A DNA stretch of 64,000 bases from Geminicoccaceae bacterium (GTDB taxonomy: Bacteria > Pseudomonadota > Alphaproteobacteria > Geminicoccales > Geminicoccaceae). Position 1 is the first letter of the stretch; the number at the start of each line of letters is the position of its first letter. A program made the translations under genes and the position numbers. The stretch covers positions 1 through 64,000 of the forward strand of contig JANQNY010000009.1 of the NCBI GenBank assembly GCA_028279345.1. Direction: 5' to 3'. The notes below the pieces were generated by a model. That model had not been told where the DNA came from. It searched no databases and was given only the letters and a program-made list of their open reading frames with translations. Shown here piece by piece: positions 45,222-54,112 of this stretch.

Positions 45222-45261
45222 CGAGCGGATGGGCGATGCGGCGTTGTTGGAACAGCGCCTT

Positions 45262-45307
45262 CGCGTCCTAGAACGGGATGTCGTCGTCGAAGTCATGGCC
45301 TTCGGGT
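45262..45307. repeat. direct repeat C, copy 2 (3' end of the DFDDDIPF protein gene)
   Basis: Working copy of the 46-base repeat, covering the stop codon and the last 12 codons of the gene at 45268-45714. With copy 1 at 41521-41566 it encloses the four-gene module. Confidence 0.85.
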
Positions 45308-45714
45308 AGGTAGGCGTCGTTGGCGGGGTCGAGGTCCGGGCGGTAGGTCCCGGCCTTTTCGGCCATGGCCCTGACGATCGGATGTTCGCCGCGGATCAGC
45401 TCCTCGACCGACTGACGGCAGGTCCGGATAAGGATTTCCTCCAGAACCGGCGCGACGATCTCGGACGCCGGGGCCGCCGCGTTGCCGCCCTGCGCGCGGG
45501 CGCATTTGGCTTCGGCTCGGGCGAGCGAGGCGAAGAAGCGAATCACGCCAACCGGAAGATCAAGCTGCACCTGCATGGTGGTCTCGGTCTCGTTCGGCTT
45601 GGCGAGCGCAACAATCTGCTGGATCTCCTCCCAGACCGCTTCGCCGAAGATCAAGGGATAATCCGGGGCTGTGCTGCTGACGAAGTGCGGCACGGTGGAG
45701 TTGGTGTCGGTCAT
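45268..45714 (-). CDS. island protein with SSB-like C-terminal tip DFDDDIPF
   Basis: 148 residues, not an SSB by fold: there is no OB-fold pattern, and the body (20-110) is helical, with EAVWEEIQQIVALAKP and PVLEEILIRTCRQSVEELIRG. The last residues are HDFDDDIPF, the acidic tip by which bacterial SSB recruits repair and replication proteins. A non-SSB carrying this tip could compete with host SSB or recruit host enzymes to the element; this is inference. Tail sequence is also preserved in the orphan copy at 41521-41566. ATG at 45714. Confidence 0.75.
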   Translation of the reverse strand: MTDTNSTVPHFVSSTAPDYPLIFGEAVWEEIQQIVALAKPNETETTMQVQLDLPVGVIRFFASLARAEAKCARAQGGNAAAPASEIVAPVLEEILIRTCRQSVEELIRGEHPIVRAMAEKAGTYRPDLDPANDAYLPEGHDFDDDIPF

Positions 45715-45734
45715 CGTCGCTCACCGATGATGTA

Positions 45735-45754
45735 AGGCAGTCTTCAGACTGCCT
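45735..45754. promoter_or_regulatory. perfect 9-base-pair palindrome upstream of the DFDDDIPF protein gene
   Basis: AGGCAGTCTTCAGACTGCCT: nine-base arms around TC, 20 bases upstream of the start codon at 45714 on the minus strand. It could be an operator, a leader hairpin, or a two-way terminator between divergent units. Confidence 0.35.
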
Positions 45755-45876
45755 CACCGATCCGGGCACCGCGCGCCGCGACCCGGCCATCATCCGGAAA
45801 CGGAGGCGCATCGCACCGGAAAGAGCGGCACGAGCGCGCCCGCTTCTTCCCCTCTCCGTTCCCAAATAATAAATCA

Positions 45877-45917
45877 ATACAGTTTTAAGCAAATAGGGAG
45901 TATAATACAGTATTAAA
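45877..45917 (+). promoter_or_regulatory. AT-rich promoter with perfect TATAAT for the LamG protein gene
   Basis: TATAAT at 45901-45906, then AAAGGA as ribosome site before the ATG at 45931. AATACAGTTTTAA (45877) and AATACAGTATTAA (45904) are near-identical direct repeats one either side, spaced 27 bases; they may be binding sites. No good -35 is visible, suggesting activator dependence or a plain extended AT-rich promoter. Confidence 0.5.
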
Positions 45918-45930
45918 GGAATTTGTTTTG

Positions 45931-48900
45931 ATGACGCATGTTCATTTGTTGTTTTTTGTCTTACTCTTTGCGTTGGTTTGTCCGCCCGCGCATGCGCAGG
46001 ATATTACGAGCAATTTGGTTGCCCACTGGATGCTGGATGGAGATGTTACGGACACGCTCACCACGCATGATGGCACGAACAATGGCAACGTGCCTTTTGT
46101 AGGCGGAGTCCTGGGTATGGCCGCCAAATTCAACGGCACGGATCAGTATGTCCAGGTGACGAACTATAACAGTGGCACCGCATCGCTTCCCTATACGGTC
46201 AGCATGTGGTTCCGGTTCGAAAACGATCTTTCCGCCAGCGCAACTCTTATGTTTGGCGGTCGAGCTGGCGCATGTCAGTCCTCACCGGGGATTTTTATCG
46301 GCGCAGACGAAAGCATCAATGTCGGTACTTCACATGGCTGTGGAACCGACGACAATGAAAAAGCAACCGCCGCCGCAACGGTTGCTCCTGGCCAATGGTA
46401 TCATCTTGCAGTGATAGCCGATAATACGGGGTGGGAGTTGTTCCTAGACGGTAGCTCCATCGAAAGCTCTAATATTGAGCCAAGCACATTGATGGGCGCA
46501 GGCGCATGTTTGTTTATCGGCGCTGGTCAGGTGGGGAACTGTAGCGCGCCCAACAATTATTTCCCAGGCAAGATCGATGACGTGCGCATCTATCATCGCG
46601 CGCTTACGGTGGAGGATATCTGGGAATTGTATACCGAGCATATCTGCCCCTTCCCCAGGGGGTTTCGGGGCGAAATCACTTATAACCGCACCAGCAAAAC
46701 GCTACGGGGCTGTAATGGTGATAAGTGGGTTGAGATGGGGGCGGTATCAAGATTTGGGGGTTTGCGCCGGGTCGGTGAAGGGGATCAGACCAACGCCATG
46801 GGCGAACAACTTGTTTTTCGCGGCGACCGGCTGATCCCGAAACGCGTCTGCTCGTTCACATTTTACGATATATCGGCGGACCCCGCCGCGCCCGTCCGGC
46901 AAGGCCTTCTGAACGGCACCGCGAACTGCGGCGATATCAATAGCGCGGGCGGCATCGCCGTCACCAATGACGGTAACACGGCCTATGTCAATGCCGGCAA
47001 CTTCACCGGGCTGAAAGTCATCAATCTGACCGACCCGGCGAATATAACGGAGCATATCGCGGATTACACGGATTCCGGCAATATCACCAATGTAGATGAC
47101 TCCGTCGTGTCCGCAGACGGCAACACGCTGTTCGTGATCGGAAATCATAATTCCGGTGCCGTCGGCGACGAAATCATGTCCATCGACATCAGCGATCCCG
47201 CCAACCCGTCTTTTGTCGATGCCGTCAACATCCCTGACGGGGTCGTACGCCGTAACATTCGTCTCTCAGACGATGGCAATTACGTTTACACCGTGGGGCG
47301 CGATAACGGTAACTGGTTTCATGTCATCAATGTTTCCGATCCTGCGAATTTGTCCGTCGCCGGCGGCGTGAACGGCCCGGCGGAAGTAAATATCGGTGGA
47401 ATGGCTGTAAACGGTAATTTCGTTTACGTTGCAAGCAATGAAGATCCGACCCTCACAGTGATTGACGTCTCCAACCCGGCAGCCCCGACCGTGCGCGGTT
47501 CTGTAACTGACGCCGCTACACTGGAAGTCAGAGACGATAATGTGGACATGGCGGTAGTCGACGGGCGTTACGTGATCGTCCCGGTCGGCGATAACGACCT
47601 GCTCACCTATGTCGATGTGCGCGATCCCGATGATCCGAAAATTGTCGGCAGCCTCGCACTCGCCAGCCCGCGCGCTACCGCGCTTTACGGCGGGCTGGTC
47701 TATGTGATCGAGAATGCAAACACGATCGGGGTCTATGAGCCGATCCTGCCGCAAAACCTCACGAACGGCCTGATCGGACACTGGAAACTGGACGAAGCCA
47801 GCGGCGATCCGGTTGATTCGTCCGGTGCGAATGTGGCCGCAACGCAGACCGGTCTCACCTGGCAACCGGGAGGCGGCGTACTGGGCGGCGCCGCTGATTT
47901 CGAGGATAGTGCAAGCGATCGCATCGAACCGGGCACCGCGTTTGCGGCCAACCCGGAAGAGATCACCATCGCCACATGGGTCAATGTGCCGAGCTGGCCG
48001 GGCTACAACCCCCGGATTACCGACCGCCTGGCGGGGCAGCTGTTCATCATCGGGTCGAACGCGCGGCTGCAGTTCAGCGCCAACCGCTGGCTAAGCAATA
48101 ACGGAAGATGGGATACGGCGGCGGATATCATCACGTTCGGGCAGTGGCACCACGTGGCGGTGACCTATTCCTTCTCCGCCACGACCAACGACCCGAAAAT
48201 CTATGTCGACGGCGTGGAAGTGTCCGTAACGGAAAACGATGCGCCGCTCGGAGGCTTGGGAGACGACTCGGGCAATACTTTCTATATCGGCAACCGCAAC
48301 ACCCATAATCGCTCCGTGCGCGGGCAGATGGACGATTTCCGGGTCTATGACCGGATTTTGTCCGACACAGAAATCGCGGCTCTCCATGAGATGGGCGCGC
48401 CGGTCACTTTGGAGAACGGCCTGGTCGGGCACTGGATGTTTGATGAAAATAGCGGCGGCGTGATCACCGATTCCGGATCCGGAGGGGTCACGACGACTTG
48501 GGAAGACGGCGATAATGATGATGTAACGGAAGAATCCATTAATGGTGTGCTTGGCGTCGGGTTGTCGTTTAACGGGACGTCCACCCGCGTCACCATGCCG
48601 GTTGGCGCGCTGCAAATTACGGGGGATCTAACATTGGCCGGCTGGCTGAAGCCAAATGGAACGGGACTTGACTTACATTACGCCGTTACCTGGGACTCCG
48701 GTACAACTACTCCGTATGGTTTCAGATTTGATGAAGCTGGCGTGGAAGGTTATTTATGCCTTCTTAACACGACGTCGGGCGGCCCCGTCGTGACCGAATG
48801 GTTATCCGCGGTCGAAAATCAATGGTATCACATCGCCTGCGTCTTTGATTCAACGGCGCAGACTTATACGCTTTATGTTGACGGCGTTGAAAGAGCGTCT

Positions 48901-49311
48901 GAATCCTCAACAGGCAACACAATAAATTATACCGCCTTCGGCGACCAGAGACTCTATATTGGGTACGACCCACAACACGGGTATTTTACCGGCGATGCCG
49001 ACGACATCCGCGTCTATGACCGCCCGCTTTCCGCTGCCGAGGTCGCGGACCTCTATGACCGCGGCATGCCGCAGGTCGTCTGCTCCGTGCCGGACGGGGT
49101 AGAGGGTGAGATCACCTATAACACGGCGCATAGGGTGTTTCAGTTGTGTACGCCGGGAGTGTGGGTTGCATTGCATCGTCCCGGCAGCGGCGGCGGGGGG
49201 TGTTCCTTCCCCTCCGGTGTTCCCGGCGAGATCACCTTCAACACCACTTACAAGACGTTCCAGGGCTGCACCCCCGACGGCTGGTTCGCTTTCCATCCGC
49301 AGCCTGATTGA
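45931..49311 (+). CDS. large secreted protein: LamG domains, LVIVD propeller repeats and C-terminal GEITYN repeats
   Basis: About 1,126 residues with a clear signal peptide (THVHLLFFVLLFALVCPPAHA). Order: LamG-like jellyroll 1 (about 30-230, VSMWFRF ... DDVRIYHRAL), a 35-residue repeat unit CPFPRGFRGEITYN, a propeller of five LVIVD-like units (about 300-600; KVINLTDPANI, MSIDISDPANP, HVINVSDPANL, TVIDVSNPAAP, TYVDVRDPDDP), LamG 2 (about 615-805), LamG 3 (about 815-1045), and two further units with GEITYN and GEITFN at the end. Such proteins bind glycans or surfaces outside the cell. It may be attached by an unknown C-terminal device. Single-gene cargo; GC is lower than neighbours. Confidence 0.8.
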   Translation: MTHVHLLFFVLLFALVCPPAHAQDITSNLVAHWMLDGDVTDTLTTHDGTNNGNVPFVGGVLGMAAKFNGTDQYVQVTNYNSGTASLPYTVSMWFRFENDLSASATLMFGGRAGACQSSPGIFIGADESINVGTSHGCGTDDNEKATAAATVAPGQWYHLAVIADNTGWELFLDGSSIESSNIEPSTLMGAGACLFIGAGQVGNCSAPNNYFPGKIDDVRIYHRALTVEDIWELYTEHICPFPRGFRGEITYNRTSKTLRGCNGDKWVEMGAVSRFGGLRRVGEGDQTNAMGEQLVFRGDRLIPKRVCSFTFYDISADPAAPVRQGLLNGTANCGDINSAGGIAVTNDGNTAYVNAGNFTGLKVINLTDPANITEHIADYTDSGNITNVDDSVVSADGNTLFVIGNHNSGAVGDEIMSIDISDPANPSFVDAVNIPDGVVRRNIRLSDDGNYVYTVGRDNGNWFHVINVSDPANLSVAGGVNGPAEVNIGGMAVNGNFVYVASNEDPTLTVIDVSNPAAPTVRGSVTDAATLEVRDDNVDMAVVDGRYVIVPVGDNDLLTYVDVRDPDDPKIVGSLALASPRATALYGGLVYVIENANTIGVYEPILPQNLTNGLIGHWKLDEASGDPVDSSGANVAATQTGLTWQPGGGVLGGAADFEDSASDRIEPGTAFAANPEEITIATWVNVPSWPGYNPRITDRLAGQLFIIGSNARLQFSANRWLSNNGRWDTAADIITFGQWHHVAVTYSFSATTNDPKIYVDGVEVSVTENDAPLGGLGDDSGNTFYIGNRNTHNRSVRGQMDDFRVYDRILSDTEIAALHEMGAPVTLENGLVGHWMFDENSGGVITDSGSGGVTTTWEDGDNDDVTEESINGVLGVGLSFNGTSTRVTMPVGALQITGDLTLAGWLKPNGTGLDLHYAVTWDSGTTTPYGFRFDEAGVEGYLCLLNTTSGGPVVTEWLSAVENQWYHIACVFDSTAQTYTLYVDGVERASESSTGNTINYTAFGDQRLYIGYDPQHGYFTGDADDIRVYDRPLSAAEVADLYDRGMPQVVCSVPDGVEGEITYNTAHRVFQLCTPGVWVALHRPGSGGGGCSFPSGVPGEITFNTTYKTFQGCTPDGWFAFHPQPD

Positions 49312-49693
49312 TGCAGCGGAAATAGAGGCTCCCCCGGTGCCGAAGCAGGCACAGCACGTCGCGTCGCGAGCCGTTCGATCCATTGTTACGTCACTGACGT
49401 GCCCGGCGAATCAACAGCGGCAGCGGATGGACGTATTTCTCACGGGCGGTCTATCCGCTCCACGAGCATTATCGTTTTTGGGTCTCATGGGCTTTCGTTT
49501 CAGATCTATTGGTTAACTTACTTCCGCGCAAACCTTGTTTCCGATCCGTTGCCGGGTCTTGGCTGATTGAGTGTCGTGCTGCGGCCTGATCGCGTCCGGG
49601 GCACGGCCCGCGGGTCTGGGGGGCGCTGTGGTTTCCTGTGGTGCTGATCCTGCTCGTGGGGAGCAGGACGAAGAGCATCAGAGGAGATGCAAC
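49312..49693. other. intergenic region with a leader hairpin
   Basis: No supported gene in about 380 bases. An AT-richer tract around 49465-49550 may contain a promoter. The 8-base-pair hairpin TCCTGCTC-gtggg-GAGCAGGA at 49648-49668 lies 26 bases before the membrane protein start and could control its translation or end upstream transcription. An open frame reading from 49571 through the region is just the upstream extension of the next gene. Confidence 0.5.
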
Positions 49694-50986
49694 ATGGCCG
49701 GAAGGTCTCGACCTCCGGAACTGCCGCCGGGCTTCCGCCTGCTGTTACAGCAAATTTTGTTCGTCGTTTTCGCCTTCGGGCTCGAAGTTGCAATGTTCGT
49801 TTTGTTTCTGTTGTCGTTCAACGAGACCATGGGCTTCCTCACCGGAAGCTATCTGTGCGACCTGCCGGTCGTCGGTCCGCCCTTTTGCGCGATCGATGAA
49901 GATCTGACGGGCTCGCACGTGCTGTGCGGCCTGCTGGCGTTCTTCTGCGTCGCGGTGCCGGTGGCGATCTGGCTTCAGATCTATCGCGAGCGGATTCTCG
50001 ACGATCCGCAAGCGTGGTTCGCGCGGCCTGCGAACCGGCTGAAGGCGATTGTCGCCGGGCTGCTGCTCGCGCTCGCAGTCGGGCTGGAGGTCACGAACCT
50101 CTACACGCTGATCGCCCGCGAAAGCGCAGGCAGTCCGTTCGGTGTGCCGACCTCCGGCGGCAATCCGCTGATGGATGCGCTGGCGGACAAACAGGCGCTC
50201 GGTGTGGTGGTGAGCATCGTCATTGCGACGGTGAATATCGTCATCGCCGCGATCACCGCGCGGGCGGCGTATGCGCTCAAGGGGTCGTTCGACAACAATA
50301 GGCTGATGAGCGCCGCCGCGGGCCTGATCCTGCTCGGCGGGACGCTGGGTGCACCGGCCCCGGCGATGGCCGCGCAACCGACGCAGGCCGTGTTCGTGGT
50401 CATTGAGACCGGGGGCACGGTACAGGACCGGGAACAGGCCACCGAGCTGGTCGGCCATGTGCTCAACGAGCTGAGCCTGTGGCGTCGTCAGCGCGGCAAG
50501 AAGCACGCACAAATCCATCTGATCGTGACCGATCAGCCGACGGAGGTGCGCTGGAGCGGTACGCCGCAACAGCTGCACGATCAGGGCGCGTGGCTCATGC
50601 AGGAGGTGCTCGCGTTTCGCGCCTCCTGCTCCGACCTTGTGCGGGCGTGGGACCAGGCTGCCGTCACGGCCCGTATCACCCGGCCTGATAAGATGGCTCT
50701 CATCCAGATCGGACCGGCCATCCATGCGGGCTATCCCTGCGACAGCGGAGAGCCGATCGCCCTGCCGCAGCCTGTGCCGACCGGGTTGAAGCTCACCACG
50801 CTGGCGCAGAAGGCAAACCTTCTGCGCTGGGTCGGGGTGCATCCCGACCAGGACGAGCTGCTGCTCGATCACGTGGAGAATTCCGGTCTGATGAAGCGGG
50901 TCGAAGCGGGCGAGCTCGACTTCGATCTCTTCGGCCCGGCCCGCGCACGGGCGCATGCCGGAGCGCTGCTGGGAGGGCGGCGGTGA
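49694..50986 (+). CDS. multi-pass membrane protein of the transfer region, unknown function
   Basis: 430 residues from the ATG after GAGGAG. About five membrane segments: 17-43, 75-95, 115-135, 170-192 and 205-222, the last followed by AMAA as if a signal-like junction. The C-terminal half (225-430) is a soluble domain, with QAVFVVIETGGTVQDREQATELVGHVLNELSLW and LIVTDQPTEVRW, probably periplasmic. Not recognised. It overlaps the VWA gene by one base (TGATG), and with the coupling protein forms an operon; a role in the transfer machinery is inferred from that. Confidence 0.65.
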   Translation: MAGRSRPPELPPGFRLLLQQILFVVFAFGLEVAMFVLFLLSFNETMGFLTGSYLCDLPVVGPPFCAIDEDLTGSHVLCGLLAFFCVAVPVAIWLQIYRERILDDPQAWFARPANRLKAIVAGLLLALAVGLEVTNLYTLIARESAGSPFGVPTSGGNPLMDALADKQALGVVVSIVIATVNIVIAAITARAAYALKGSFDNNRLMSAAAGLILLGGTLGAPAPAMAAQPTQAVFVVIETGGTVQDREQATELVGHVLNELSLWRRQRGKKHAQIHLIVTDQPTEVRWSGTPQQLHDQGAWLMQEVLAFRASCSDLVRAWDQAAVTARITRPDKMALIQIGPAIHAGYPCDSGEPIALPQPVPTGLKLTTLAQKANLLRWVGVHPDQDELLLDHVENSGLMKRVEAGELDFDLFGPARARAHAGALLGGRR

Positions 50987-52047
50987 TGCGCACCTTTCGG
51001 AGCACGCTGCTCGCCGGTGTTGCGTTTGGGGCGCTCGCCCTCGCGCCGACACCGGGGGCAACGATCACGCTGGAAACCACGATCGATCCGGACCGCGAGG
51101 TCCGGATCACCCTCCAGCGGATGGTGGATTTCGAGCGGTCCGTGTCGCTGCGGGTGCGGACCGACCCCGCGCTGGTCACCCCCGCGCGGGTGCAGGAGCT
51201 GGTCGCCTCGATCGATATGCGGGACGGCATGGGCCTGCGCATCACGCGCGGTCAGGCGATCGATGTCGACCACGACATCGTTCTCGGCGCATCAGGTCTG
51301 ACCGCGGAGATCATGCGGATCAATCAGACGCCGCAGGGGATGACGATTGTGGCGTCGTTCCGGGACGCGTCCGGGAAGATCGTCGCGCCGCCGCGAGACA
51401 GCCTGGCCGTCTACACCATCGGCGGGGAGCCGCTCTGCTTCGAACAGGCCATGATCGCGCAGGAGCCGGACGCGATGCCGATGGCCTTCGTGCTTTTGAT
51501 CGACCGCAGCGGCTCGATGGACGATGTGATGCCCGATGTCCGGCGGGCGGCGGCGACATTCCTCGATGCGCTGCCGGACACCGCGAGTTGCGCGGTCGCG
51601 TCCTTCGCCGACAATATGAAGACGCACGCAACGAACCAGCTGGGCGTCGCGCAGTGCCAACCCGCTAATTTTGATCTTGGCGGCATCAGCGCCGGGGGCG
51701 GAACTGATCTCTTCCCGCCGCTTGCCGGCATCTACGCAGCGATGCGCGATCCGGAGGCCGCCGATTGGCAGAAAGCCGTCATTATCGTGACGGACGGCGC
51801 GGTGAATAAGAACACCGAAGCGGCGGACGATGTGGCGGCGCTCAAAGGCGACGCGGTCACCTTCACCTACTTCCTGGGCGGTCAGGAAGAGCGCTGGCTG
51901 AAGGATCTGTCCGACAACTACCTCACCCATGAGGGGCACCTGCCCGCCATGCTCGGGCAGTATTTTGAGGTGGTGAGTGACGCGTACAGCCAGCAGACCG
52001 TGCTGCGCCTGACGCAATGCCCGGCGACCGGTGGGCGAGGCGGGTAA
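50986..52047 (+). CDS. secreted von Willebrand factor type A domain protein
   Basis: 353 residues with a signal peptide (RTFRSTLLAGVAFGALALAP). The N-terminal 150 residues are a beta-rich domain; the VWA domain follows with an intact metal-ion-dependent adhesion site: AFVLLIDRSGSMDDV near 162-176 (DxSxS), GGGTDLFPPL near 233 (Thr) and IIVTDGAVNKN near 262 (Asp). It would bind a partner protein in the periplasm or at the surface. Lies between a membrane protein and the VirD4-like coupling protein, so it may help contact or assemble a conjugation channel. Confidence 0.78.
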   Translation: MRTFRSTLLAGVAFGALALAPTPGATITLETTIDPDREVRITLQRMVDFERSVSLRVRTDPALVTPARVQELVASIDMRDGMGLRITRGQAIDVDHDIVLGASGLTAEIMRINQTPQGMTIVASFRDASGKIVAPPRDSLAVYTIGGEPLCFEQAMIAQEPDAMPMAFVLLIDRSGSMDDVMPDVRRAAATFLDALPDTASCAVASFADNMKTHATNQLGVAQCQPANFDLGGISAGGGTDLFPPLAGIYAAMRDPEAADWQKAVIIVTDGAVNKNTEAADDVAALKGDAVTFTYFLGGQEERWLKDLSDNYLTHEGHLPAMLGQYFEVVSDAYSQQTVLRLTQCPATGGRGG

Positions 52048-52053
52048 CCGGTC

Positions 52054-53646
52054 ATGGCAAGCTCTCGGGGAAACGGACGGGGTCGCGCAGCGCGCGGCCC
52101 CGCGCTCTATCAGGACCAGGGACCGGCCCGGCATGTCATCTATGATCCGCATCTGCATGGCAGCGCCGAATGGGGCGAACCGCAGCATTTTCTGGAGCGC
52201 GGCTACGGCCCGGACGGCGATCATTTGCTCGGCTATGCGCCTGCCGCGGCGCGTGGCGGGCGGGCGGTGCCGGTCACCTATGACGGGCACCGCCATCAGC
52301 TGATCGTCGGACCGACCCGCAGCGGCAAGGGCGTGTCCGGCGCGATCCCGCGCCTGTTCGATCATCGCGGCGGCGCGATCGTCCTCGATGTCAAAGACGG
52401 CGAGCTCGCCCGCGCGACGGCGTTCTATCGCAGCAAAATACTTGGTCAGGACGTGCGTCTGATCGATCCGTACGACGTGGTGGCGTCCGATCTCGGGATG
52501 GAGACCGCGCGGCTCAACCCGATCGATGCGATCGATCTCGACAGCGATGACGCGTTCGATCAGGCGATGCTGATCGCCGAAGCCTGTGTGCTACCGGAGG
52601 GGCGTGGCGACGCCCATTGGGACGGGGAAGCCGAAGCACTGATCGCCGGGCTTTGCCTGTTCGAGGCGCAAAACGCATCGGATCACGGGGGCAACCTCGC
52701 CGGGGTTCGGGCGAACCTGAACCGCAGCGCCGCGGAGTGGGATCTGCTGCTCGCCGAGATGATGGCGAGCCCGTACCGGCTGGTGCGCGATGCAGCGGCC
52801 CGGATTGAGAGCAAGGCGGATCGCGAGCGCAGCGGCGTGATCTCGACCGCGCAGCGCCACACGCACTTTCTCGAAAGCGGCAAGCTGGCCGGGAGCCTGT
52901 CGGCCACAGACTTCGATCTCGGCACGATCGGCGACAACACGGCGATCTATATCGTCTTGCCCGCGCGGCGGCTGCGCACGGCGCGGCGCTGGCTGCGGGT
53001 GGTGCTGTCCGTGCTGATCCACGCCGTAACGGCGTTGCCTTCGCGGCCCGCGCCGCCGGTCTTGTTCGTGCTCGACGAGATGGCGGCGCTCGGCAAGCTC
53101 GACATCGTGCTGCAGAGCTTTGGGCTGATGGCCGGGTACGGCCTGCAGATGCTGGGGATCGTCCAGGACTTCTCGCAGCTGAAGGATCTCTACGGAGAGC
53201 GCTGGCAGACCTTCATCGCCAATAGCGGCACCACGCAGTGCTTTGGCACCAACGATCATTTCACGGCGAAGTACCTCTCCGACCTGTGCGGGATAGAGAG
53301 CGTCGAGACGGTCAGCGCGGAGAGCGCGCGTGTGCGGGCGTCCTTGTTCGGCGATCCCGCCTGGCGCAGTGCGGAGGACAGCCTGCACGGGCGGGCGCTG
53401 ATCACGCCGGATGAGCTGATGAGCCTGCATCCGGCGGTGCAGGTGACCATTCTCGCCGCGGCGCGGCCCTTCATCGGCTATCGCCCGGTCTACTATCTCG
53501 ACGCCCGCTATCGCGACCGGCGGGGCCGTCCGCTGTTTCCGCAGCATCCGGATCACGCCGACAAGCCGATCCCGCGCGCGGTGGATTTCACCCGCACCGG
53601 GCTGGATCTTGGCGCGGTGCTCGCCCCGCATTTGAAGGTGGGGTGA
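52054..53646 (+). CDS. VirD4/TraG-like type IV coupling protein
   Basis: 530 residues. Walker A GPTRSGKGVSG near 91-101, DVKDGELARATAFYRS after it, Walker B VLFVLDEMAALGKL near 340-353, and the family motif GIVQDFSQLKDLYGERWQTF near 375-394 (normally QxxxQLxxxYG). These define the TraG/VirD4 DNA pump that brings the relaxase complex to a secretion channel. The N-terminus lacks the usual two membrane helices; the small membrane protein encoded just downstream could take that role. No VirB channel genes are present in the window. Confidence 0.88.
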   Translation: MASSRGNGRGRAARGPALYQDQGPARHVIYDPHLHGSAEWGEPQHFLERGYGPDGDHLLGYAPAAARGGRAVPVTYDGHRHQLIVGPTRSGKGVSGAIPRLFDHRGGAIVLDVKDGELARATAFYRSKILGQDVRLIDPYDVVASDLGMETARLNPIDAIDLDSDDAFDQAMLIAEACVLPEGRGDAHWDGEAEALIAGLCLFEAQNASDHGGNLAGVRANLNRSAAEWDLLLAEMMASPYRLVRDAAARIESKADRERSGVISTAQRHTHFLESGKLAGSLSATDFDLGTIGDNTAIYIVLPARRLRTARRWLRVVLSVLIHAVTALPSRPAPPVLFVLDEMAALGKLDIVLQSFGLMAGYGLQMLGIVQDFSQLKDLYGERWQTFIANSGTTQCFGTNDHFTAKYLSDLCGIESVETVSAESARVRASLFGDPAWRSAEDSLHGRALITPDELMSLHPAVQVTILAAARPFIGYRPVYYLDARYRDRRGRPLFPQHPDHADKPIPRAVDFTRTGLDLGAVLAPHLKVG

Positions 53647-53650
53647 GCGG

Positions 53651-54109
53651 ATGATCGGCACGATCCGCCATCTGCTGGTGATCGCGATTCTGGCCGCAAT
53701 GGGGTGGGGCTGTCTGGCGATCATCGCCCGGCACTATGCGCTCGGCCTGCCGATCGCGCCGGTCCCGTTCATCGGTCCGTGGCTGGCGATCGCCGTCCAC
53801 TATGCCGGGCCGCCGGCGCTGTTCTTCACGGCGCTGATTTCCTGGATGCAGGCGCGGTCGTGGCGGCGGATCGGCACCCTGCGTCACGAACCTGCCGGAA
53901 GCGCCGCGTCCAGCCGGTCGCTGGCGCGCGGTGCAAGTCACCCGGTCATGCCCGACGACCGTCCGAGCGGGCTGGAGACATGGGCGGCCCGGCTGATGCT
54001 GCTGGCGGTGCTGGCCCTGCCATACTGGCTCGGGACCGATCAGCCGGGCCTCTGGGCCGGAGGGTTCCTCGCCGCGACGTGGACCCTCCGGCTCATTCTC
54101 AGGTCTTAG
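53651..54109 (+). CDS. small membrane protein following the coupling protein
   Basis: 152 residues with four hydrophobic segments: 6-26 (HLLVIAILAAMGWGCLAIIA), about 33-65, 108-123 (LMLLAVLALPYWLG) and 133-150. The middle (70-105) is charged and likely cytoplasmic. Starts four bases after the coupling protein stop. A membrane anchor for the helix-lacking coupling protein is a reasonable inference. Not recognised. Confidence 0.65.
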   Translation: MIGTIRHLLVIAILAAMGWGCLAIIARHYALGLPIAPVPFIGPWLAIAVHYAGPPALFFTALISWMQARSWRRIGTLRHEPAGSAASSRSLARGASHPVMPDDRPSGLETWAARLMLLAVLALPYWLGTDQPGLWAGGFLAATWTLRLILRS

Positions 54110-54112
54110 AGA

